Source of the DNA: Gemmatirosa kalamazoonensis
GTDB taxonomy: Bacteria > Gemmatimonadota > Gemmatimonadetes > Gemmatimonadales > Gemmatimonadaceae
Length of the DNA stretch: 64,000 nucleotides
Assembly: GCF_000522985.1 (NCBI RefSeq)
Contig: NZ_CP007128.1
Span: 248,001-312,000, forward strand
Reading direction: 5' to 3'
In this document: piece after piece, positions 1 through 9,062 of the stretch
How positions within the stretch are numbered: the stretch's first letter is position 1
Layout of the letters: each line of letters begins with the position of its first letter
The notes under the pieces: model-generated
What the model saw: only the letters and a program-made list of their open reading frames with translations
Told to the model about the DNA's origin: nothing
The model's database searches: none
Made by a program: the position numbers and the translations under genes

Positions 1-1222
1 GCAGATCCGTGAACGGGTTCTGCCCTCCCTGGAACGGATACGGATCGCCGGGCTTCACGTTCGGGTCGTTGCGGTCCCAGGAGAGCTGCGCGAGGCGCGT
101 CTTCGCGTACGCCTTCGACAGCAGCCCCTTCGCCGGCTCCTCGGGGGCGACGTACGGGTCGCCGTAGTAGAAGTCGCGGTCGGCGAACGCGAGGCTCAGC
201 GTCTGATAGACGGTGTTGATGTAACGCGGCGAGTTGTAGCCCATGGACTTCAGGTCCACGCCTTCCAGGATGTTGAGCGCCTGCAGCATCGCGGGCCCCT
301 GCTGCCAGAACGGGAGCTTGTAGACGGTGATGCCCTTGTAGGTGGTGCTCACCGGCTCCTCGATGCGGACCTTCCAGGTCGCGAGATCCTCCATCGTGAA
401 CAGCCCGCCGTCGTCGCGCGTGCCGCGCACGATCTCGCGCGCGATGTCGCCCTTGTAGAAGCGGTCGTACGCGGCGTAGATCGCCTGCTTGCGCGTCTTC
501 CCCGCGCGCAGCGCCTGCTGCTCGGCCTCGACGAGCTTGCGCCACGTCGCGGCGAGATCCTTCTGCACGAAGATCTCGCCGGGCTGCGGCGCCTCCCAGT
601 TCTCGCCGCGGTGCGGGAGCATGATCGACGGCGCGACCTTCCACTGCTTGATCGTGTCCCGGTACTGCTCGATCGTCCGCGCGAGCTGCGCCTCGATCGG
701 GTAGCCGTCGGCGAGCTGGATCGCGGGGCCGAGCACGTCCTTCAGCGACAGCGTGCCGTACTCGGCGAGCATCGTCATCAAGCCGCCGGGCGTGCCCGGC
801 GTGACGGCGGCGAGCGGGCCGTACTCCGGCGGGTAGCGGTAGCCGCGCGAGCGGTAGTACTCGGGCGTGGCGCCGCTCGGCGCGACGCCTAACGCGTTGA
901 TGCCGATCACCTTCTTCTGGCGCGGGTCGTAGATCAGCGCCTGCGTCTCGCCACCGCACGAGAGCGTGTCCCAGATGGTGCATCCGGCGGCGAGCATCGC
1001 GGCCGCCGCGTCGACGGCGTTGCCGCCCTTCTGGAACATCATCGCCCCCGCGGTCGCGCTCAGCGGCTTGCCGGTGATGGCGAGCCAGTGCTTCGCGTGG
1101 AGTGGCGGCTTCTGCGTCTTCAGCGGCGGCAGCGGCCATTCGGCCTGCGGTCGGGCCTGGGCGTGCCCGGCCGCGGGCAGGACCACGAAAGTCGCGACGA
1201 GTGCGAGGCGGAGGCGGAACAT
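1..1222 (-). CDS. gamma-glutamyltransferase, 3' end outside window
   Basis: Gamma-glutamyltransferase (Ntn hydrolase family), an exported enzyme that cleaves gamma-glutamyl bonds of glutathione and related compounds. About 407 residues are visible from an ATG at 1222. They start with a signal peptide (basic start, hydrophobic stretch, cleavage near GHAQA). Typical family blocks follow: GKPLSATAG near the mature start, GGNAVDAAAAMLAAG, then CGGETQALIYD and VTPGTPGG. A region FWQQGPAMLQALNILEG also matches the large subunit. The autocleavage site and Thr nucleophile lie beyond the left window edge, so activity cannot be judged. It is divergent from the esterase at 1280 with a spacer of only 57 bp, which must hold both promoters. 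Family assignment is secure from sequence blocks; substrate is not known. Confidence 0.9.
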   Translation of the reverse strand, partial: MFRLRLALVATFVVLPAAGHAQARPQAEWPLPPLKTQKPPLHAKHWLAITGKPLSATAGAMMFQKGGNAVDAAAAMLAAGCTIWDTLSCGGETQALIYDPRQKKVIGINALGVAPSGATPEYYRSRGYRYPPEYGPLAAVTPGTPGGLMTMLAEYGTLSLKDVLGPAIQLADGYPIEAQLARTIEQYRDTIKQWKVAPSIMLPHRGENWEAPQPGEIFVQKDLAATWRKLVEAEQQALRAGKTRKQAIYAAYDRFYKGDIAREIVRGTRDDGGLFTMEDLATWKVRIEEPVSTTYKGITVYKLPFWQQGPAMLQALNILEGVDLKSMGYNSPRYINTVYQTLSLAFADRDFYYGDPYVAPEEPAKGLLSKAYAKTRLAQLSWDRNDPNVKPGDPYPFQGGQNPFTDL

Positions 1223-1279
1223 CGACGAATCCCCGGTGCGAGATGGCGAAGCGATCGTCCTCCGATCAAGATAATCGTC

Positions 1280-2206
1280 ATGCATCGCGCCCTCGCCTCC
1301 GTCGCCGCTCTCGCTCTGCTCGCCGGCGCCGCCGCCGCGCAGCCCGTCCAGAAGGACGTCGCTCCCGCCGACACGTTCGTGCCGCGCGACGCGCAGGTGA
1401 TCCCGCTGTGGCCCGCGGGCGCACCGGGCGCCGTCGGCGACTCGAGCGTCGACCGGCCCGGCCTAACGGTCTTCCCCGCCCCCGCCGACCGCGCGACCGG
1501 CGCCGCGGCGGTGATCTTCCCCGGCGGCGGCTACTCGCACCTCGCGACGGGCAAGGAGGGCGTCGCGGTGGCCCACTGGCTCAACACGCTCGGCGTCACC
1601 GCGTTCGTCGCGACGTACCGGCTCGGGCCGCGCTACCACTACCCGGCGATGATCGACGACGGGCTGCGCGCGGTGCGCATCGCGCGCGCCCGCGCCGCGG
1701 AGTGGAAGGTGGACCCGCACCGCATCGGCGTCGTCGGCTTCTCGGCGGGCGGGCATCTCGCGTCGTCGGTGGGGACGCACTACGCGGGCACGCAGGCGCG
1801 CGTCGGCGCGAGCGACACGGTGAGCGCGCGTCCCGACTTCATGGTGCTCGTCTATCCGGTGGTCACGATGTTCGACCCGCTCGTACATCGCGGCTCGCGC
1901 ACGAGCCTCCTCGGCACGTCGCCCGACTCGTCGATGCTGCGGCTGTTCTCGAACGAGACGCAGGTGACGCGCGAGACGCCGCCGGCGTTCATCGTGGCGA
2001 GCAGCGACGACGCGACGGTGCCGGTGGAGAACTCGATCCACCTCTACGAGGCGCTGCGCACCGCGCGCGTGCCGGTCGAGCTGCATGTCTACGAGGCGGG
2101 GCGGCACGGCTTCGGTCTCGCGCCGGGCGATCCGTATCTCGGCGGGTGGATCGACCTCGCCGGCAGGTGGCTCGCGCGGCACGGCCTCGCGCGCGAGACA
2201 CGGTGA
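1280..2206 (+). CDS. secreted alpha/beta hydrolase, acetyl esterase/BD-FAE type
   Basis: Exported esterase of the alpha/beta-hydrolase fold, resembling acetyl-xylan esterases and BD-FAE/Aes-like enzymes. The ATG at 1280 is chosen because a signal peptide (MHRALASVAALALLAG, cleavage near AAAAQP) follows at once; the open frame extends upstream to 1088 but antisense to the neighbouring gene. The nucleophile elbow GFSAGGH places Ser155, the acid is Asp243 or Asp244 in SSDDATVP, and His276 lies in GRHGF. The oxyanion block PGGGY is at about residues 82-86. Mature length of about 290 residues is normal for single-domain members. It overlaps the next small gene by GTGA (2203-2206), so the two are probably co-translated. 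Substrate is inferred only from family resemblance. Confidence 0.85.
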   Translation: MHRALASVAALALLAGAAAAQPVQKDVAPADTFVPRDAQVIPLWPAGAPGAVGDSSVDRPGLTVFPAPADRATGAAAVIFPGGGYSHLATGKEGVAVAHWLNTLGVTAFVATYRLGPRYHYPAMIDDGLRAVRIARARAAEWKVDPHRIGVVGFSAGGHLASSVGTHYAGTQARVGASDTVSARPDFMVLVYPVVTMFDPLVHRGSRTSLLGTSPDSSMLRLFSNETQVTRETPPAFIVASSDDATVPVENSIHLYEALRTARVPVELHVYEAGRHGFGLAPGDPYLGGWIDLAGRWLARHGLARETR

Positions 2207-2400
2207 CGGACGGCGGCGAGCGCGTCGCGCCGGCGCGGGAGCTCGCGCGCCGCGTCACCGCGCGGCTCGTCGCGGAAGGCGTCGTCGCCGCGGAGCAGCG
2301 CGACGCGCTCGCCGAGCGGATCGCGCAGGGCGCGATGACGCAGCGGGACTGGGAAGCGCTCGTGGACGGCACCCTTGACCTCGCGCGCCGCGGCCGGTAG
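2203..2400 (+). CDS. small hypothetical protein, 65 aa
   Basis: A short frame starting with GTG at 2203 that overlaps the esterase stop as GTGA. The product is charged and helical, with repeated Arg/Ala/Glu heptad-like spacing (RELARRVTARLVAEGVVA, then AEQRDALAERIAQG). No signal peptide, cysteine or known motif is visible. It ends 14 bp before the PadR gene. Support for its being real is the stop/start overlap and codon phase matching the neighbours; I recognise no family. It could instead be a chance open frame in G+C-rich DNA. Confidence 0.4.
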   Translation: MTDGGERVAPARELARRVTARLVAEGVVAAEQRDALAERIAQGAMTQRDWEALVDGTLDLARRGR

Positions 2401-2414
2401 CGTAGCGGCACACT

Positions 2415-2768
2415 ATGGACAGTTCGTCCATACTCCGACGGCACCTGCCGCTCAAGGCCGACGTGCTGATGATCCTCCTCGCGCTGCGCGACGGGGAGCG
2501 GCACGGCTACGCGATCATGCAGGACGCATCGCTGCGCTCGGAGGGGGCGGTGCGGCTGCAGCCCGGCGCGCTGTACCGCACGCTGAAGCGGCTCGTCGAC
2601 GACGGCCTCGTCGTGGAATCGGCGCGACGGCCCGCGCCCGAGCGCGACGACGAGCGCCGACGCTACTACCGCCTCACGCCGCTCGGCGGTCGCGTCGTCG
2701 CGGCGGAGATGGACCGGCTCGCGCGACTCGTCGCCGGCGCGTCCGGCGCACGGCCGCGGCTCGCATGA
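2415..2768 (+). CDS. PadR family transcriptional regulator
   Basis: A 117-residue PadR-type repressor with an N-terminal winged helix. Recognisable blocks are LKADVLMILLALRDGERHGYAIMQ at residues 13-36, GALYRTLKRLVDDGLV at about 51-66, and RRYYRLTPLGGRV in the wing at about 82-94. The short C-terminal helix (AAEMDRLARLVAGA) is the dimerisation part, making it a short-form (subfamily 2) member. Its last codons overlap the start of the permease at 2765 as ATGA. PadR genes next to ADOP permeases are a common pair in Acidobacteria and Gemmatimonadota, so it probably controls that permease. The inducer is unknown. Confidence 0.88.
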   Translation: MDSSSILRRHLPLKADVLMILLALRDGERHGYAIMQDASLRSEGAVRLQPGALYRTLKRLVDDGLVVESARRPAPERDDERRRYYRLTPLGGRVVAAEMDRLARLVAGASGARPRLA

Positions 2769-5443
2769 GCCCCGCCTGGTATGCGCGGCTGCTGCGGCTC
2801 TATCCGCCGGCGTTCCGCGCGCGCTTCGAGGAGGCGCTGCGCGAGGCGTTCCAGGACCAGCGGCGCGACTTCCTCGCCACGTCGCCGTCGCGTCCGGCAC
2901 GCGTCCGATTCTGGGTGCGCGCGCTCGGCGACGTCGTCGCGCACGGCCTGCTCGAGCGGCTGGCCGAGGCGCGCGCCCGGCGACCGTTAGGCACCGACCA
3001 CGTTCCACCGCGAGGCCACGGCATGCGCTCCCTCTGGCAGGACCTCCGCTTCGCCGTGCGCACGCACGCCGCGAACCGCGCCGCCACGGCGGTGGCGGTG
3101 CTCGTGCTCGCGATCGCGATCGGCGCGAACACCGCGATCTTCAGCGTCGTCGAGGGCGTGCTGCTACGCTCCCTGCCGTTTCGCGACCCGGAGCAGCTCG
3201 TCGGCGTGGGGCCGATCCCGCGCGCGCGGCGCGCCGGCGCGACGATATACGGCACCGCGTCGCGCTTCGCGTTCGACGTGTGGGCCGCGCAGCGCGACGC
3301 GTTCGAGGACGTGGCCGGGTACCGCGGCGGGGACCCGGTGCTCAGCGGCCGCGGCGATCCGGAGCGCGTGATCGCGGTGAGCGTGACGCCCAACTTCTTC
3401 CCGCTGCTCGGCGCCGCGCCGTTGTTCGGGCGCGCGGTCACGCGCGACGACGCGCGGCCCGACGCGCCGCCGGTCGCGGTGCTCGGCTACGCGCTGTGGG
3501 CGTCGCGCTTCGGCGCGGACCCGTCGGCGATCGGGCGCACGGTGGTGCTGGACGGCACGCCGCACACGATCGTCGGCGTGATGCCGCGCGCGTTCCGCTT
3601 CCCGGAGAGCGCGCAGCTGTGGCGTGCGCTCGCCACGCCGGCCGCCGCGGGCGCGGAGGAGACGACGCACCGGCCGTACGGTGGCTACTGGACGGTGGCG
3701 CGTCTGCGCCCGGGCGTCACGCCCGCGCACGCGATGGCGCGGCTCGACGTGACGACGGCACGACTCGAGCGCAACGAGGGGGAATCGTGGAGCGGCGTGG
3801 CGGCGGTGGTGATCCCGCTGCGCGATCAGCTCGTGGGCGAGGCGCGCCGGCCGCTGCTGCTCGTCACCGGCGCGGTGGTGTTCGTGCTGCTCGTCGCGTG
3901 CGCGAACGTGGCGAACATCCAGCTCGCGCGCGGGGTCGCGCGACGGCGCGAGGTGGCGGTGCGGCTGGCCATCGGCGCCGGGCGCGGGCGGCTCGTGCGG
4001 CAGCTGCTGACGGAGAGCGTGCTGCTCGCGCTGGCGGGCGGCGCGCTCGGCGTGGCGCTCGCGTACGTGGGCGTGCCGCTGCTCGTGGCGCTGGGCGGCG
4101 ACGAGCTGCCGCACGTCTCGACGATCGGCGTGAACGCGCGCGTGCTCGCGGCGACGCTCCTGGCCAGCGTGCTCACCGGCATCGCGTTCGGGCTCGCGCC
4201 GGCGCTGCAGAGCGTGCGGCGCGCGTCGCCCGCCGCGCTGAAGGAGGCGGCGGACGTCGTGGAGATCGGCGGCGAGCGGCGGCGCGCGGGTGACGTGCTC
4301 GTCGTCGCGCAGGTCGCGCTCACGATGATGCTGCTCGTCGGCGCGGCGCTGCTCGGCGCGAGCTTCGCGCGTCTCGTGCGCGGTGATCCGGGGTTCGAGC
4401 CCGACGGCGTGCTCGTCGCGCAGATCGAGCTGCGCGGCACGCGCCACGCGGGCGAGGAGCCGACGCGCCGGTTCGCGCAGACGGTGCTCGAGCGTGCGCG
4501 CGCCATTCCCGGCGTCACGGCGGCCGCCGTATCGAGCGGCACGCCGCTCGCCGCGGGGGACCTCGGCACCATCTCCGTCGTGGACGGGCCGACACCGCAG
4601 CGGCAGGCCGGGGACGTCACGCTGTTCACCGCGACGACGGCGGAGTACTTCCGCACGTTAGGCATCCCGCTGCGGCGCGGCCGGCTGCTGGCCGACGACG
4701 CGGCCGCCGACCGCGGCTCGATCGTCGTGAGCGAGGCGCTCGCGCGGCGCTTCTTTCCCGGCCGCGATCCGATCGGGCACGTCGTGGAGTTCTACGGCAC
4801 GCAGCGCGGCACGATCGTCGGCGTGGTGGGCGACGCGAAGGGGCTCGCGCTCGACCAGCCCGCGCCGCCGCACATCTATCAGTCGTTCGCCGCGGCGCCG
4901 GCCCCGTACGTGAAGCTCGTCGTGCGCGGCGCGGGCGACGCCGCCGCGCTCGCGGGGGCCGTGCGCACGGCCATCCGGACGGTCGACGCGACGCTTCCCG
5001 TCGATCAGATCACGACGATGCGCGGGCTGATGTCGGAGTCGCTGACGCGGCAGCGGTTCTACGCCGTGCTGCTCGGCGTCTTCGCCACGTCGGCGCTCGT
5101 GATGGCGGCGGCGGGGATCTACGGCGTGGTGAGCTACGGCGTCACGCGCCGCACGCCGGAGCTCGGGGTGCGCGTCGCGTTGGGCGCCACGCGCGGCGAC
5201 GTGCTGCGGCTCGTCGTCGGGCGCAGCGGGCGGCTCGTCGCGGCCGGGATCGTGATCGGCGGCGTGGGCGCGGCGTGGGCGACACGCGTGCTGCGCGCGA
5301 TGCTGTACGAGGTATCGCCGACCGACCCGCGCGTGCTGGCGGGCGTGGCGGCGGTGCTCGGGGTGGTGGCACTCGTCGCGGCGTGGGTGCCGGGACGTCG
5401 CGCGGCGCGCGTGGATCCGACGCGGGCGCTGCGTGCGCACTGA
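2765..5443 (+). CDS. ADOP/MacB-like permease with N-terminal prefix domain
   Basis: An inner-membrane protein of the acidobacterial duplicated orphan permease (ADOP) family: two MacB-periplasmic/FtsX units in one chain, 892 residues. The ATG at 2765 overlaps the PadR stop. Residues 1-85 form a soluble prefix (LLRLYPPAFRARFEEALREAF) often found in PadR-linked ADOPs; the permease proper starts at MRSLWQDLRFAVRT. Visible membrane parts are TM1 (LVLAIAIGANTAIFSVVEG), the central three-helix block around VACANVANIQLARG, and a C-terminal FtsX block ending in PGRRAARVDPTRALRAH. No ATPase is adjacent, so it must borrow one or act as an orphan. It overlaps the next gene by 11 bp. Cargo is unknown; efflux or lipoprotein/lipid transport are family-based guesses. 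Confidence 0.85.
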   Translation: MSPAWYARLLRLYPPAFRARFEEALREAFQDQRRDFLATSPSRPARVRFWVRALGDVVAHGLLERLAEARARRPLGTDHVPPRGHGMRSLWQDLRFAVRTHAANRAATAVAVLVLAIAIGANTAIFSVVEGVLLRSLPFRDPEQLVGVGPIPRARRAGATIYGTASRFAFDVWAAQRDAFEDVAGYRGGDPVLSGRGDPERVIAVSVTPNFFPLLGAAPLFGRAVTRDDARPDAPPVAVLGYALWASRFGADPSAIGRTVVLDGTPHTIVGVMPRAFRFPESAQLWRALATPAAAGAEETTHRPYGGYWTVARLRPGVTPAHAMARLDVTTARLERNEGESWSGVAAVVIPLRDQLVGEARRPLLLVTGAVVFVLLVACANVANIQLARGVARRREVAVRLAIGAGRGRLVRQLLTESVLLALAGGALGVALAYVGVPLLVALGGDELPHVSTIGVNARVLAATLLASVLTGIAFGLAPALQSVRRASPAALKEAADVVEIGGERRRAGDVLVVAQVALTMMLLVGAALLGASFARLVRGDPGFEPDGVLVAQIELRGTRHAGEEPTRRFAQTVLERARAIPGVTAAAVSSGTPLAAGDLGTISVVDGPTPQRQAGDVTLFTATTAEYFRTLGIPLRRGRLLADDAAADRGSIVVSEALARRFFPGRDPIGHVVEFYGTQRGTIVGVVGDAKGLALDQPAPPHIYQSFAAAPAPYVKLVVRGAGDAAALAGAVRTAIRTVDATLPVDQITTMRGLMSESLTRQRFYAVLLGVFATSALVMAAAGIYGVVSYGVTRRTPELGVRVALGATRGDVLRLVVGRSGRLVAAGIVIGGVGAAWATRVLRAMLYEVSPTDPRVLAGVAAVLGVVALVAAWVPGRRAARVDPTRALRAH

Positions 5444-7250
5444 GCCCGACGCCCGCGACCGCATCGCCGCGGTGCGCCTCCGCCGCTTCCGCGGCGCCAC
5501 GGGCGACACCGAGATCTCGCTCGACGCGTCGCGTCCGCTCGTGCTGCTGTTCGGCGAGAACGGCGCCGGCAAGTCGTCGCTCGTCGACGCGATCGACGCG
5601 GTGTGCAACGCGAGCCGCGGATCGATCGACGATCGCAGCTCGACGAACGCGAAGCACCTCGTCGCCGCGGGCGCACGCGTGGAGGACGTGGAGGTCGCGG
5701 TCCGCACCGGCCGCGGCGAGTGGAGCGCGGTGCTGAAGGGCGACCGGGTCGTCGGCGTGCCGGCGTGGAGCGGCCCGCCGGTGCACGTGCTGCGGCGCGC
5801 GGGGCTCGTACGCCTCGTCGACGCGCAGCCGAGCGAGCGATACGCGGTGATCGAGCGGTTCATCGACGTCGCGCAGGTCGAGTCGTGCGAGGCGTCGCTC
5901 GCTGCCGCCGCGCGCGACGCGGCGAACGCCGCGAAGTCGCTCGACGGCGCGCTCGCGCAGGCGGAGCGTGCACTCGAAGAGATGTGGATCGCCGCCGAGC
6001 GCCCGTCGGAGTCCGCGGAAGCGTGGGCGCGGGCGCAGGACGCCGCGCAGCTCGACGCGCTGCACGCGCAGTCCGAGCGCGCGAACGCGGTGGCTCGCGC
6101 CGCCGAGCGCTTGCAGCACGACGACGCGACGCTCGCCGACGCGTCGCGCCGTGTCGAGCAGGCGCAGGCCGCGGTGGACGACGCGCGCGCGGCGCTCGAT
6201 CGGCTCGAGCGCGCCGGCACGACGCGCGAGCTGGCGGTGGTGCTGCGCGAGGTGTACGCGCTCCTCGGCCCCGATGCCGAGGCGTGTCCGGTGTGCGAGC
6301 GCGCGGTGGACGCCGCGGCGCTGCGCGCGCGGCTCGCCGAGCGGCTCGCGCGCGTGGAGGAGCTCGCGGGCGCGGCGGCGCGCCTCGAGAGCGCGGAGCG
6401 TGACGCGGCGACGGCGCGCGCGTCGATCGCGGCGACACACGCGCGGCGCGCGGGGTCGGCATGCGCGCTGGCCGGGCTGCTCACGGTGGACCGGCTCGAC
6501 GCACCCGTGCGCGATGCCGCGACGCGACTGCGCGACGCGGCCGCGGCGACGGCGGCGGACGACGACGTGGCCGCGCTGGCAGAGCGGGCGGCGGCGCTGC
6601 GCGACCTCGCGGTGGGCCGCGCGGGGAAGCTGCAGCGGCAGATCGGCCGCGCGGACGCGGTGCGCGCGGCGTACGATCAGGTGGTGGCGCGTCGCGACGA
6701 GCTGCACGACGCGCGCGCGGCCCACGATCGGCTGCAGGCGGTGCTGCTGCTCGTGCGCCGCGAGCGCACCGCGTTCGTGCAGGAGACGCTCGACGCGATC
6801 CGCGACGAGTGCAACCGCCTGTACGAGGCGCTCCACCCCGAGGAAGGGCTGCGGATCGGCCGTCTGCGGCTCGACGAGAAGCGGCGCCGCTCGCTGCACC
6901 AGGACGCGGCGTTCGGCGCGCTCGCCGACGTGCCGCCGCAGGCGTACTTCAGCGAGTCGCACCTCGACACGCTCGGCTTCTGCTTCTGGCTCGCGGCGAC
7001 GAAGTACGCGTCGCGCGGCGGGGCGCCGCCGATCGTCGTGCTGGACGACGTGCTCGCGTCGGTGGATGCGGCGCACGCCGCCCGGCTGCTCGCGCTGCTC
7101 GCGGCGGAGAGCGCGTCGTTCACGCAGCTCGTCGTCGCCACGCACCAGCGCGCGTGGCCGGACGCGGTGCGCGCCGGCGACGCGGCACGCGTGGTGGATC
7201 TCGTGGAGCTCGGCGCGTGGACGCCGGAGGCGGGGATCCGCCGCGCCTAA
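5433..7250 (+). CDS. Rad50/SMC-like AAA ATPase with CxxC hook
   Basis: A 605-residue ATPase of the RecF/RecN/Rad50/SMC fold. The Walker A motif GENGAGKSS is at residues 41-49 after an N-terminal strand typical of the group. Two long Ala/Arg/Glu-rich coiled coils flank a CPVC pair (Cys285, Cys288), which resembles the zinc-hook half-site of Rad50. The C-terminal part has a signature-like SESHLDTLGFCFWLA and Walker B VVLDDVLASVD (Asp538-Asp539), then a switch His in ATHQR. The start is GTG at 5433 inside the permease gene. Length is short compared with Rad50. No Mre11-like nuclease is adjacent; the next gene is convergent. Likely roles are DNA repair, chromosome maintenance or defence; the sequence does not decide. 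Confidence 0.8.
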   Translation: MRTEPDARDRIAAVRLRRFRGATGDTEISLDASRPLVLLFGENGAGKSSLVDAIDAVCNASRGSIDDRSSTNAKHLVAAGARVEDVEVAVRTGRGEWSAVLKGDRVVGVPAWSGPPVHVLRRAGLVRLVDAQPSERYAVIERFIDVAQVESCEASLAAAARDAANAAKSLDGALAQAERALEEMWIAAERPSESAEAWARAQDAAQLDALHAQSERANAVARAAERLQHDDATLADASRRVEQAQAAVDDARAALDRLERAGTTRELAVVLREVYALLGPDAEACPVCERAVDAAALRARLAERLARVEELAGAAARLESAERDAATARASIAATHARRAGSACALAGLLTVDRLDAPVRDAATRLRDAAAATAADDDVAALAERAAALRDLAVGRAGKLQRQIGRADAVRAAYDQVVARRDELHDARAAHDRLQAVLLLVRRERTAFVQETLDAIRDECNRLYEALHPEEGLRIGRLRLDEKRRRSLHQDAAFGALADVPPQAYFSESHLDTLGFCFWLAATKYASRGGAPPIVVLDDVLASVDAAHAARLLALLAAESASFTQLVVATHQRAWPDAVRAGDAARVVDLVELGAWTPEAGIRRA

Positions 7251-7765
7251 CGCGCGAGCTCCGCCTTGCGCGCCTTCACCGCGGCGACGAAGCGCTCGGC
7301 GTCGGCGGGGGCGAAGCGCGAGTGCTGGCCGCCGCGGTTGTTGGAGCCGCTGGTGCGGAAGTGGCTCTGTCCGCCCTTCGACGAGATGTCGATCTCGCCG
7401 TCGTTGGCGCTGATCTCGTCGATGTCGCGCACGGGGATGCGCACGACGAAGCCGAGCGCGTTGCCCACCACGCCGCTCACGGAGCGGGTGATCATCCCGG
7501 CGAAGCCGCTCTTGCCCGCGGTGTCGAGCGACTGCTGGACGCTGCGGCGCAGGGAGTCGGAGAGCTGCATGCGCACCGAGTCGCCGACGAGCGAGAGGAT
7601 GACCGCGCCGTCGGTGCTCGTGATGCGCTCGTCGCCGGGGCCGAGCGGCTCGTGCGCGGCGGCGGCGGCCGCGGTGGAGTCGAACGAGAGCTTCACGTCG
7701 GAGTGGTCGCGGCGGCCGCAGGCGGTCAGTCCAGCGAGGGCGACGAGCGCGAGAGAGAGGCGCAT
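7247..7765 (-). CDS. putative lipoprotein, unknown function
   Basis: A 172-residue exported protein with a lipoprotein signal: MRLSLALVALAGLTAC, with the lipobox cysteine at residue 16. The mature part is polar and about 155 residues. It contains DSVRMQLSDSLRRSVQQSL, a short glycine/alanine stretch (ITRSVSGVVGNALGF) and a Gly/Asn/Ser-rich patch (RTSGSNNRGGQHSRFAP). No catalytic motif is evident. The stop overlaps the convergent ATPase gene by 4 bp. I do not recognise a family. Confidence 0.7.
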   Translation of the reverse strand: MRLSLALVALAGLTACGRRDHSDVKLSFDSTAAAAAAHEPLGPGDERITSTDGAVILSLVGDSVRMQLSDSLRRSVQQSLDTAGKSGFAGMITRSVSGVVGNALGFVVRIPVRDIDEISANDGEIDISSKGGQSHFRTSGSNNRGGQHSRFAPADAERFVAAVKARKAELAR

Positions 7766-7843
7766 GGGCGGGGGCGCGAGGCGCGGACGGGGTCGGAGCT
7801 GTGAATACCGCTCCGGCCACGCCCGCGCCAGGGGACGCCGTCG

Positions 7844-8737
7844 TTAGGCGGTGCGGCGTCGGCGCGCGGCAGCGGCGAGCGCGAGCAGGCCGCCGCCGAC
7901 GAGGGCGAGGGTCACCGGTTCGGGCGTCGTGACGCACGGCGCCTGGACCGTCTCGAAGTTGAAGGTCGTCGTGCTGCCGTTCACCGTGACGCTGACGTTG
8001 TCCACGGCGCCGAACCAGCTTGCATCGGCGGTCCAGCCGCTGCCGATCCCGGTGCTCAACCCGAACACCATGCTGTTGGCCGAGAGCGACGCGCCGTTCG
8101 GCGCGGTGTAGCTCAGGAAGCTCGAGAGCGCTGCGCCGTTGCCGGTCGCGGTGTAGTCGCTCACGCCCGGCGTGAACTGGCGGAACCAGAAGTTGCTGGA
8201 CGCGCCGATCAGCTCCGTGTGCCAGACGTCCGGGGCAGGCGCGGCGTTGCCGTTGTACACCGGCTCGTAGATCAGGTAGCCGCGATCGCCCGTCGTCGCC
8301 GCGCTACCGTCCGCGTCGACGTAGAAGCGGAGCGCAGGATTCTGGTTCGCGGCTACCGTGCTCTGAGCGTCGCGGTAGAAATCGTAGCTCGCGCCGTCGA
8401 GCGAGCCGAGCGAGAACGGGGAGAGATACTGGCCGCCGAAGAAGTACTCGAGATCGGCCTTGCCCGCCGAGCTGCCGTTCCACTGCTCGATCTTCATCAC
8501 GGCTGAACCGTTGCCGCTGCGCGGGAAGAACGATTCGATGCCAGCCACGCCCTGCGCGTCCGTTCCACCGAGATTCGATGGCAACCACTGATCGTACGCG
8601 AACGGGACGGTGTAGCGCGGCGAGCCGTCACTCCAGACCATGCCGTTCGGGGACGTGACGATGACCGTCTGCGCGAGCGCGGGCGCGGCGGGCGCGAGGA
8701 GCAGAACGGCGAGGAGGGAGACGCGGCGAGAGTTCAC
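7844..8737 (-). CDS. PEP-CTERM sorting-domain secreted protein
   Basis: A 297-residue secreted protein. I choose GTG at 8737 because a signal peptide follows directly (RRVSLLAVLLLAPAAPALA); the open frame reaches 8845 but lacks any feature there. The C-terminus has the PEP-CTERM tripartite signal: TPEPVTLAL, a hydrophobic stretch of about 12 residues, then ARRRR. Such proteins are normally processed by an exosortase and delivered to the envelope or exopolysaccharide matrix. The body is Gly/Ser/Tyr-rich and beta-strand-like, with few Lys residues and one Cys near the sorting signal. No exosortase gene lies in the window. The specific function is unknown. Confidence 0.85.
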   Translation of the reverse strand: MNSRRVSLLAVLLLAPAAPALAQTVIVTSPNGMVWSDGSPRYTVPFAYDQWLPSNLGGTDAQGVAGIESFFPRSGNGSAVMKIEQWNGSSAGKADLEYFFGGQYLSPFSLGSLDGASYDFYRDAQSTVAANQNPALRFYVDADGSAATTGDRGYLIYEPVYNGNAAPAPDVWHTELIGASSNFWFRQFTPGVSDYTATGNGAALSSFLSYTAPNGASLSANSMVFGLSTGIGSGWTADASWFGAVDNVSVTVNGSTTTFNFETVQAPCVTTPEPVTLALVGGGLLALAAAARRRRTA

Positions 8738-9062
8738 GAGAGGGCTCCGTGCGACGAGAGGAGGAAGCGGCTGCGACGTCGAGTGCGATTCACGACGCGC
8801 CCCGCCAGCGCAAGCGGCGATCCCGACCCGAGGTGTCCCGCCCACTGCGCCTAACTGCTTGGCGTGTCGCGCCTTCTGCCTAACGTTGCGGCGCCGCGCG
8901 CGACGGCGGCTGTGGCGCCCGTGTCGCGCGATCGTGGCATGCGCGCCACAGCCGGGGGGTCCGGGCTCGGCGCCACTGTCAAGACCTTGCCGCGCGCATC
9001 GCGCCCGGCCACCGTTCGCGCACGATTCCGCGCCGTCCCGCGACCTCGCTCTCTCTCACCTC
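8738..9062. other. divergent intergenic region
   Basis: A 325-bp gap between the PEP-CTERM gene (minus) and the deoxynucleoside kinase (plus). It must carry both promoters, but I see no convincing -35/-10 pair. It holds two copies of the recurrent word GCCTAAC (8849-8855 and 8879-8885) and an imperfect inverted repeat around 8926-8950 (GCGCGATCGTGGCATGCGCG). No gene is supported here. Confidence 0.5.

Noticed and set aside
489-1274. Plus-strand frames over the left end (489-704, 611-892, 966-1274)
   Set aside because: They are antisense to a gamma-glutamyltransferase whose family blocks are continuous from 1222 to the window edge.
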